A DNA stretch of 11,028 nucleotides from Pigoraptor vietnamica (Eukaryota > Opisthokonta > Filasterea), in contig CALSCQ010002782.1 of assembly GCA_943704525.1 (NCBI GenBank), positions 1 through 11,028 on the forward strand, given 5' to 3'. The first letter of the stretch is position 1, and every line of letters begins with the position of its first letter. Made by a program: the position numbers and the translations under genes. Of the stretch, positions 1 to 7,455 are shown one piece after another. Under the pieces are notes generated by a model, which was given only the letters and a program-made list of their open reading frames with translations, did not search any database and was not told the DNA's origin.

Positions 1-260
<260 letters not shown>

Positions 261-706
261 GAGTGCAACGTTCACCGACTGAAGACGCTGATGCCTCAGT
301 AAATCTGGCGGGAAATCGATTGTAGCGGGAACTGAAATTTTTAATCGGCATGCTCCCCACTCCTGTGTGGGCTGGGCGACAAACGTCACCGCAGTCGTTC
401 TTGCGCGCAGTCGTCAATGCCTTGCGAGTGCCATCGGGGCCGCAGTGTCGATATGGCACACCACAACAAGCGCGCACGCGCCTTCGTAGTTGCGAGGGTC
501 ACGCGACGAACGAGCGTGTGCTTTGGAGCGCAGCTATTGCGGGGGACGGTCGTCGTAAGGCCATATCGTGGCTCGCGCAACAGCGTCCGTTACACGTCGG
601 CGATGGTCTCACGAAAGATGGCCGGCCGATCTCCGGATCTCGCGTTTCGGGCCATCCCCCGTCAGTTACGGCGAGTGAGTGATTGAGTGCGAGGTCACGA
701 GACGCG
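261..706. other. Unassigned sequence without a recognisable gene
   Basis: This stretch lies between the left TG array and the stop codon of the minus-strand zinc-finger gene. Short open frames exist on both strands (for example plus 417-686), but their translations are arginine-rich, low in recognisable motifs and have no Kozak or splice support that I trust. Part of it must be the 3' untranslated region of the zinc-finger gene, whose stop is at 707-709. I see no AATAAA-type polyadenylation signal on the minus strand. It may also hold an exon of a neighbouring gene beyond the window. Confidence 0.5.
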
Positions 707-1213
707 CTACTCGCCGACGCTCACAAAAATCTCCGCCAACCCAAGCGCCGAATCGGCGTCGTTCACCCTCGGCCGCGCGTTTGTGACTTCGCCGAATTCG
801 TCGCCCTCGACATCCGAGAAGTCGCCGGACGCCTTCGCCCTGGCGATCTCCTCCCGAACTTGCGGCAAGAGCTTCGCGCAGTCAGCCTCAGGCATCCGAA
901 CGAGCTCCGCCAACAGGCGCCGCCAGACGCGATCTTCGTGGCCGTCCGCCTCGTGCATGAGCCGGCCGGAGATTTGCGAGAACCGCATGTCGCAAAAGTC
1001 GCAGGGAAAGACCCGGGGGTCCGGAAGGTGGCGCAACAGATGAAGCAGGAGCCCGCGATTGCTGCGTAGAGCAGGGAAGGCGAGGCCGACCCGCGCTTTC
1101 GGTCAACTATAGGCCACACTCGATCATGCACGTCGCTACGTAGCATAACTTGCAATTAACGCCCACGCCCACTCACGCACGCACGTACACACACGCGCGC
1201 ACGCACGCACACA

Positions 1214-1244
<31 letters not shown>

Positions 1245-2886
1245 CGCACGCGAAGTGTGCAGTGTAGAAAAATTCCTACTAAATGCAGCCCTGACAAGGG
1301 CACATTATCCGATTCACGCAAATATCACACACCTGGTAAACGGACCCGGGCGATCGCATCCCTCCTGCAAGCACTTGGTTCCGTCGTACTGTATACCCGC
1401 GTCGGAGCATATCCCGCCGAGGTCCGGCTGCGGTTTGCGCCTTTTCATGCGGAGACTCGACACGGACGCGCGCGCGAGGCGAATCAGTTGCCTGAGATGT
1501 GGAAACAGACAGGCGCACACTCGTTATGACCCATGAAGAAGGGAGAGCGGAACCAGGAAAAATAGACACACAGTCTGGCCATCGGCGTGGCTGAGAGCGG
1601 TGCAGCCAGTCCAGCACATGTGTATGTATGTGTATGTGTGCGTGTGTGTGTATGTGTATGTGCAGGTCGCCCTGCCGGCAGTGGCAGTTGCCTGGCAGGT
1701 TTTGGGAGTAATCGCACCTTGTCTGCGACAGAAGTGGATCCGCTTTGACGCGCTTCCCCGTACGCTCCGCACTTTCATCGCCAGGCTCGTCCTCGTCGCT
1801 CTTCTTGCGCTTCCGCGCTTCGTCATCAACACTATCCGCGGTTGCCGCCGCGCTGCCAACACTATCCGCGGTCGCCGCCGCGCTGCCAACGGTTGACGGA
1901 GCGCGCGCAGCATGGTCCTCGAGCCTGCCGTTGACGTCGGTGTCGTTGTGACCGGACGCGGCAGAAGGGCTGCGGTCGTTGGCGATGGACGGGTGCCGAG
2001 CCCCCGCACGCGCCGATTCCGACACTGGTGATTTGTCTCCCACATCCCCACGCGCCTTTCGCGGACCTTTGCGCGAGGCGCCCGTTCGCACGACCCTTCC
2101 TTCTTCATCGACGTGCATCGTTCGAACACGCCGCTTCGGTGGCGCTTCGTGCGTGCCCGCAGACGCCCTGGGCGGCGCCGGGCTGGTCAGCGCCCCCTGC
2201 GGCTGGGTCGGCCGCACGTCCCCTTCGTTCACGTGACCCTCGCGCAGTGGATTGGCGTAATGGGCGCCGTAGTGCGGCGCCGCATAGACGGGGGACGGCA
2301 AGGGTTGGCCGAAGTGGGGCGCGGGTGCAGGGCCAGCGTGCGGAGCAGGGGGTGCAATTTCGCACCTGACGATCTGGTACAAGTCACGGAACATCCTGTT
2401 CGCATCGGCGCGAAACTCGGCGTTCTCGGCCCGTACCTCGGAGTAGGCCCTGATCATGTCCACGAAAAGCGCCTCGAGCCGCTGCACGCGCGCGACAAGG
2501 TCCATAGTCCCTCCCGTCGGCGTCTGTGCGCCGCTGTTCAGATTTCCACGCGCGACGACGTCGTCGAAACTACCCGCACTTCCAACACCGCCGCCGCCAC
2601 TGCCATAGGACGGATACGTGTCCATTCCGCGCCCACTCTGAGCACCGGTGCGCGGCCAGCCGTCGGCGCTGTGTTGCACGTGCCCACTGCCGTCGCTGTA
2701 GTCCATTCCCCTCCTCACGTCCGCATCCGTCTCGCGGGGAGCCAACGGTCGCTTGTCGGTCGAGACGCTCCTCCCAGAGCTGCGCCCTTCGTTGCTCTCC
2801 CTCCTCCCATGCGCGCCGTGGTTGAGTGCCGTCGCCGTGTGCGGACCCTGAGGAGCGGGCGGGATTCCCCGACTCACGTCCGACAT
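707..2886 (-). CDS. Tandem C2H2 zinc-finger protein with coiled coil (3 exons)
   Basis: Model on the minus strand: exon 1 2886-1718, exon 2 1491-1333, exon 3 1061-707, giving 560 residues; both introns are phase 2 with GT...AG ends. Residues about 128-174 form a charged heptad-like helix (coiled coil, probable oligomerisation). The rest of exon 1 is Ser/Pro/Gly-rich and probably disordered, with basic clusters at about 251-254, 358-362 and 376-381 that look like nuclear localisation signals. Splicing exon 2 to exon 3 creates a classical finger with C430, C435, H450, H454 and F-X5-L-X2-H spacing. A second follows after a 9-residue linker-like gap: C463, C466, H479, H484. A helical, then acidic, tail follows. 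The most likely role is nucleic-acid or protein binding in the nucleus; the target is unknown. An upstream exon is possible, because the ATG at 2886 directly follows a CAG. Intron 1 carries CA-rich and intron 2 TG-rich sense sequence. Confidence 0.8.
1171..1251. repeat. Imperfect (CA)n array in zinc-finger gene intron 2
   Basis: CA-rich on the plus strand, hence UG-rich in the pre-mRNA of the minus-strand zinc-finger gene. It starts as mixed CACG/CGCG units and becomes pure CA around 1208-1236. It lies wholly inside the intron inferred at 1062-1332. Confidence 0.95.
1619..1663. repeat. Imperfect TG/TATG array in zinc-finger gene intron 1
   Basis: TGTATG and TGTGTG units on the plus strand, so CA-rich in the sense of the minus-strand zinc-finger pre-mRNA. 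The inferred intron is 1492-1717. Reading through it would insert a His-Ile-His-Thr tract into the protein, which argues that it is spliced out. Confidence 0.9.
1831..1890. repeat. 30-bp tandem duplication inside zinc-finger gene exon 1
   Basis: Two adjacent 30-bp units (1831-1860 and 1861-1890) differ at one base, a T/C difference that is silent in the minus-strand frame. They encode two copies of the decapeptide VGSAAATADS near residues 333-352, in the disordered, Ser/Ala-rich part of the protein. The unit is a multiple of three, so the frame is kept. Confidence 0.95.
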
Positions 2887-3041
2887 CTGCGAATGTCCCT
2901 CGTCGAATGCCGCCTCTCTCCGGCGTGTTGAGCGTACGGCGGTGTTCGCGCAACAGGTGAGTAGACGTTTTCCTCAGTTGCAGTGGTCGTAAATCCGTGT
3001 GTACAGTCAGGTACGTATATGTGCGCAGTGTAGGCCACGCA

Positions 3042-3108
3042 CGTGTGTGTGTGTGTGTGTGTGTGCGTGTATGTGTGTGAGTGTGTGTGTGTGTGTGTGA
3101 CTGTGTGA
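3042..3108. repeat. (GT)n array upstream of zinc-finger gene
   Basis: GT dinucleotides with GCGT, TATG and GAGT interruptions, about 155 bp upstream of the zinc-finger gene's ATG. Confidence 0.95.
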
Positions 3109-3245
3109 GGCAAAGTTTAATCCTGCATGTGGGTGTGTAGTACATTGACAGCTCCAACTCGCAATTTATTTAGATCGCCTCGCAAAAGTTGGACTAAAAG
3201 GCAATTTCCCAATTTACGGGCTGTCCACTGACCCAGCACTGGCTG

Positions 3246-3369
<124 letters not shown>

Positions 3370-3521
3370 ATTGCTTTTGCACTGAACGGCCCACTTTTTC
3401 TTCCCAAGCCGAACGAGGCAAGCACCGGCGAAGGCTCACACACTGTTGTCGGTAGTTAAAGCAAAAAGGCCATCTCTGACCGATTGGTTCTGAGCCACGT
3501 TCGGGCGGTCCAGACGTCCCT

Positions 3522-3532
3522 CACGTGACGTC
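3522..3532. promoter_or_regulatory. E-box/CRE-like composite element
   Basis: CACGTG (3522-3527) overlaps a TGACGTC (3526-3532), i.e. a bHLH-type E-box fused to a bZIP/CRE-type site. It lies about 190 bp upstream of the first methyltransferase ATG, with an inverted CCAAT at 3483-3487. CACGTG also occurs several times in exons and introns here, so only its position and the composite form support a regulatory role. Confidence 0.35.
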
Positions 3533-3667
3533 GTTTCGTTCGCTGCGTGTGCGTGCAGCAGACTGCTACAACCTTCGCATCTCTTGCGTGTCATGAATAG
3601 GCTGCAGTGGCAAGCGTCAAGTCGTGAGTGACTTGCTTCCGTCCCTCGTGAGAGTCGTTCGGCACTT

Positions 3668-3700
3668 ATGTTAATCGTAACTGGCGGCACTGGGAAATAG
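3668..3700 (+). other. Possible upstream ORF in methyltransferase 5' leader
   Basis: ATG at 3668 opens a 10-codon frame (MLIVTGGTGK) ending at TAG 3698-3700, 18 nt before the first methyltransferase ATG. It matters only if transcription starts upstream of 3668, which cannot be seen. Its start context is weak, so leaky scanning would be expected. Confidence 0.2.
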
Positions 3701-3718
3701 TAGATCCCGTTGTTGAGA

Positions 3719-5806
3719 ATGCGCCAGAGCAGGCTCAATTCGAACATCATGTCGCTCGAGGAGGACATCGAAGCGGATGCTGACTTTTCAAAGTGAGCGG
3801 GCAGGGTCGAGGGGCTGCGTGGGCGCAAGAGCCTCGGCTGTCGTGGCTAGATGCACCCGCTGTCAATGGTCCATGTTCTTGCATGTCGAGTAGAAGGGCC
3901 CATTGCGCCTCACTGCATCTCGGTGCACAACAGCACACGACCGTACAGCTGTTTTTCCCTCGAGTATTGTCAATTGAGCTCACTGTAATCGTTACGCAGC
4001 CACACGCAACTTTCTGTCTTCGATTTGCACGCCCTGATCTCACCCACCCGCAGGTCTGTTTTTGCGTATGACTCGGGCGTCGTCTTCTCCATCCGTTTCG
4101 CCGAAACATTCCGCGGGGTATGTGCATGCCCCCTTTTAACAGTGAGGCGCCGTCTTGTAATCTCAGCGATCGACTGGTTTGATTGCGGATTCAAGCTAGT
4201 GCATGGCGAGAGAGATGCACGGACACGTGCCTAAGCCCTCTGCGCCCCTGCCGTAGACATTCTACGACGGGAGCGTCGACAACACCGGGCTTCTCATATG
4301 GCCAGAAGCGCTTCTCTTGAGCGAGTACTTTGCGACACGTCCGCAGTGGCTGGCTGGACGACGCATGCTGGAGCTCGGCTCGGGAACGGGTGGGAGTCGG
4401 TTTGCGCTCTCATTGGGTGTATTTGAAGTGTGTCCAATGTGGGCTGAGTACGCACACGCACTTTGTATGAGCCGTGTTCTACGTTTCGTTTCGTTTGTGT
4501 GTGTGCTGTACACGTGTAAAACGTGTGTGTGTGTTTGTGTGTGTGCGTGTGTGTGTGTGTATGAGCGTCTGTGTGTGTGTGAGGCTGCCGTGCACGTGTT
4601 GCACTTGTCCCAAGTAACGGACACATATTTCCCCAGGTATCTGCGGTATTGCAGCGGCCGCCTCCCTCCCCCTCGCCTCGCTCACTATGAGCGACCGCGA
4701 AGACTCGGCGCTCCGTCTCATCCGCCGAAACATCTCCGACAACAGAAGTGCGCTGCAGAGTGCGTGTCCCGTGTCGCAATGCAGCCCACTGTGTGTTTTC
4801 TGCATTTGAGTCGAATGCGTGAGCTTGTGCGGACGCATACACGAATACGTGAACTGCCTTCTCCAGGCGTGTGTATTTGTCTGCACTCTTGTCATTCGCT
4901 CTACGCACGCCACCTTCCGTTCGACCACGTTTTTTTAGTACCTCAACACGTACGTGTGACTGCGCGCGCAGCGAGGATCGTGCGAGGCCGTCCCCTCGAC
5001 TGGGGTCAAAACCACTTTGGGGACGAGTCGCTCGGTCTTCCCAGCGATGCGTACGGCCTTGGTGGCCCGCCATTCGACGTCATTGCGGGTGCTGGCGTCA
5101 TTTATCCGCGCGAGGATGCGGAAGTGGTGCGCCTGTTGTTCAGAACAGTGGACGGAATGCTGCGGAGGCCGTGCGAGGGGGGCGGCGCGTGTGCGGGCGG
5201 CGTGTTTCTATGCAGCTATGTCCAGCGGAATCCGGCGACGACGCAGTGGCTTATCGAGTGTGCTGTGGAGGTGCGCACAATCGAGCATCTGTCCGCTGTT
5301 TGCCTTATTTCTGCCTCCCACATTGGAGTGGATGTACACGCGTGCTGATCGGTCGTGCCTCTCTTTCCTTGGCCTGCAGCTGGACCTTTGCATCGCGCAC
5401 GTGGACGTCTCGTTTCTCCCGAGACAACCGCCGATGGGCGCAAGACTGCTGGCCTTATGCCGTCGGTTAAAGTGCAATTCGGTGCGTGTGTGACTCCAAC
5501 GACTTGCTTGCGAATTGTGTGACAATTGTGTGCGTACGACTGCGCGCAACACACGCGTGGTAACATCTGTCGTCCGGACAGGTTGAAAATGCTCCCCTCT
5601 GTCCCCAATGCCCCGCGTCCGTGTTCGCGCGCGGTGCCGTTCCCGCCGCTGCGTTTCCCGCCACAGCCGAAGTACTCTTTCCGGGCTTCAACAGCGGCGT
5701 GGACTATACGTCGACGCTACTTTTTGGCGGGAGAACGGCCGCTGTGGACCCGACAGACGCGGAGAAATGGGTGCCGCCCTTCCTCAACGCCGATGCCATC
5801 GAATGA
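3719..5806 (+). CDS. METTL21/FAM86-like protein methyltransferase (7 exons)
   Basis: Exons 3719-3792, 4054-4117, 4257-4389, 4637-4759, 4972-5270, 5380-5481 and 5582-5806 join in phase to 339 residues. Motif I LELGSGTG (84-91) is completed across intron 3. It is followed by an SD acidic turn (109-110), RPLDWG (138-143) and FDVIAGAGVIYPRED (166-180). Upstream lies the family's N-terminal GLLIWPEALLLSEYF (57-71). This arrangement is typical of seven-beta-strand, S-adenosylmethionine-dependent lysine methyltransferases of protein substrates, usually cytosolic; the substrate cannot be told. The usual Asp of the DxxY motif is Gly (G173). The tail after about 266 is not familiar. Start: ATG 3719 and ATG 3749 are in frame, both with A at -3; an in-frame stop at 3701 rules out anything earlier in this exon. 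Exon 5 could instead start at 4939 (adds 11 residues, same frame). Without the last intron the frame would stop at 5491-5493. Confidence 0.85.
4524..4582. repeat. TG array in methyltransferase intron 3
   Basis: TG repeats interrupted by TTTG, GCG and TATGAGCGTC, sense strand UG-rich, within the intron inferred at 4390-4636 and about 55 bp before its acceptor. Confidence 0.93.
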
Positions 5807-5953
5807 AATGACATCACACCGACGCATTCAATGCTGCCGCATGATCAGATAAATACGCACTCAACACACGCGCACGCATCATTACTTCACGCTCGCCCAC
5901 ACCAATATTCGCCTTAGCCCACTTTCCATGCAATTTTGCTACCCCTACTTCCA
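5807..5953. terminator. Convergent 3' ends (methyltransferase and F-box/LRR)
   Basis: Only 147 bp separate the two stop codons, so the transcripts must end here or overlap. There is no AATAAA on either strand. The closest AT-rich candidate is GATAAATAC near 5849, a weak, non-canonical signal. The boundary assignment is inferred from gene orientation only. Confidence 0.35.
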
Positions 5954-7240
5954 TCAGAGACCATCCGAGTCATCGACAACATCGGCCCCTTCGTCGTCCA
6001 CGGACTGTCCGTTGGCAAGCGCGCCCGTGGCGGCGTTCGTAGTGAGGTACTTCACGCCGGCGACACACCAAACGTCAACGATGGCGACGCACCCGACGAT
6101 GTTGAGCGCGTGCACTCCGCCAAGCGCAGACACGTCTTGAATGCTGCGACACTCGCACAGGTTCAGCGTGTGGACGGTCCCGAGAGCCGAGACGTCCCGC
6201 ACGTTGTTGCACGACATGAGATCGAGATTATGGACGCGGCCCAACGCCGAGACATCGCTGATGCGCTGACAAAAACTCAGGCCAAGAGTGTGGACTCCGC
6301 CGAGAGCGGATACGTCGCAAACGTTCGCGCAGCTACGCAAGGAGAGTGTATGAACGCGACCCAACGACGACACGTCGACGACTAAGGGGCATCCCGAGAG
6401 ATCGAGATCATACACGGAGCTCAACGCCGACACGTCCACGACCGACGTGCAGCACGAAAGATCGAGCGTGTGCACGCGCCCCAACTTGGACACGTCGCTG
6501 ACATGGGTTCCGGAGAGTCGAAGCGTGTGACACGTCCCAAGGGCCGAGACATCCCTAACCGAGTAGCAATAGCTGAGATTCAAGTTGTGCACGCGACCGA
6601 GGCGAGACACGTTCCAGACGGGCGTCCAGCTGAGATCGAGCGTGTGGACATTGCCGAGCGACGAAACGTCCGACAGACCAAAACACTGCGCGAGAACGAG
6701 CGTGTGCACTGTCCCAAGCGCCGAAAAGTCATCGACGCGCTCGCACCCCGTCAAATCAAGCGTGTGGATGGCACCGAGCGCCGACACATCGCGCACTTGG
6801 CGGCAGAAGGCGAGATCGAGCGTGTGAATGTGGCCGCGCCCGAGCGGGAAAACGTCCCACATCCCCCCGCAGCGACGAAGCCTCAGCGTGTGCACGTCGG
6901 CAATGTCGGAGAAGTCGTGTTCACCGTCGGATTCGCGGTCGATGGCGGTCGATGGTGCGCGCGGATCATACTCTTCGAGGTTGACGACGAGCCTGTTTGC
7001 CGGGATCACGTCGCGAACGGCGGCGCGGAACGCGGGGCTCTCGTGGTACAAGACGGCGCATTGTCGAGAGAGAGAAAAGAGGCGGAGGTGCCTGAGATTC
7101 TTCCGGAGTGTGGCGCACGTGTGCGAGAGCGATGCGAGGTCCCTCTGAGTCAGGTGCTTCGCGACGTGCACAGCGACCACTTCGATCGGAACGTCCGAAA
7201 AGGAGAGAGAAGGCGCTTCAACGCACGCGTCGATGTCCAT
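5954..7240 (-). CDS. F-box protein with about 14 short cysteine leucine-rich repeats
   Basis: A single uninterrupted 428-residue frame. Residues about 13-55 (LSFSDVPIEVVAVHVAKHL then a leucine-rich second and third helix ending in TCATLRKNL) fit an F-box, the Skp1-binding module of SCF ubiquitin ligases. From about 117 to 397 runs a ladder of 20-residue repeats of pattern HTLDLSxCxxVxDVSALGxV. Two repeats are 19 residues long and lack the Cys. The C-terminus is a short acidic tail. The likely role is a substrate-recruiting F-box/LRR adaptor for ubiquitylation; the target is unknown. The repeats are shorter than the typical 24-28 residues of animal FBXL proteins and resemble the VHTLDLS/DVSALG repeats I recall from protists and large DNA viruses. 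It is divergent from the F-box/ankyrin gene and convergent with the methyltransferase. Identity as F-box/LRR is firm; biological role is inferred. Confidence 0.9.
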   Translation of the reverse strand: MDIDACVEAPSLSFSDVPIEVVAVHVAKHLTQRDLASLSHTCATLRKNLRHLRLFSLSRQCAVLYHESPAFRAAVRDVIPANRLVVNLEEYDPRAPSTAIDRESDGEHDFSDIADVHTLRLRRCGGMWDVFPLGRGHIHTLDLAFCRQVRDVSALGAIHTLDLTGCERVDDFSALGTVHTLVLAQCFGLSDVSSLGNVHTLDLSWTPVWNVSRLGRVHNLNLSYCYSVRDVSALGTCHTLRLSGTHVSDVSKLGRVHTLDLSCCTSVVDVSALSSVYDLDLSGCPLVVDVSSLGRVHTLSLRSCANVCDVSALGGVHTLGLSFCQRISDVSALGRVHNLDLMSCNNVRDVSALGTVHTLNLCECRSIQDVSALGGVHALNIVGCVAIVDVWCVAGVKYLTTNAATGALANGQSVDDEGADVVDDSDGL

Positions 7241-7455
7241 ATTGGGCGCGCACAGACAATTCCGCCCTTATGTCAATGAGGCTTTGCAGAGAGGGGGCCC
7301 ACACAGAGAGACCTGAAACGCGCGATTAAACGATTAAAAACTGACGAGCCCTGGAGATGGAGGTAACAACACAACGTCCCTCGTTCACGTGACCAATCGC
7401 GCCTGATATCTTATCTGTCTCGTTGTGCTCGCATCCAATCGCGTTGTCCGGCGCC
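7241..7455. promoter_or_regulatory. Shared divergent promoter of the two F-box genes
   Basis: The 215 bp between the two starts must carry both promoters. It contains CACGTG (7386-7391) followed one base later by CCAAT (7393-7397), 60-70 bp upstream of the plus-strand ATG. It also has a tandem octamer CGATTAAA (7323-7330 and 7331-7338), AT-rich in an otherwise GC-rich stretch, about 85-100 bp upstream of the minus-strand ATG. The arrangement suggests co-regulation, but no transcription start is visible. Confidence 0.5.

Noticed and set aside
336-350. TTTTTAATCG near 336, matching the minus strand of the F-box promoter octamer region, as a promoter for a gene starting near 350 or 417
   Set aside because: The downstream open frames show no recognisable protein, and a 10-base AT-rich match is weak evidence.
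1279-1717. Continuous 535-residue reading of the zinc-finger locus without splicing
   Set aside because: It would translate a CA-repeat tract into His-rich sequence and then run in a different frame from the zinc fingers. Two phase-2 introns restore classical fingers instead.
2227-2240. Fourteen-base match TCGTTCACGTGACC shared by the zinc-finger exon and the F-box promoter (near 7381)
   Set aside because: One match of this length is not surprising in 11 kb of GC-rich DNA, and the copy at 2227 lies inside coding sequence.
6470-7279. Long plus-strand open frame opposite the F-box/LRR gene
   Set aside because: It is the shadow of a regular 60-bp coding repeat in GC-rich DNA. The translation echoes the repeat and has no domain of its own.
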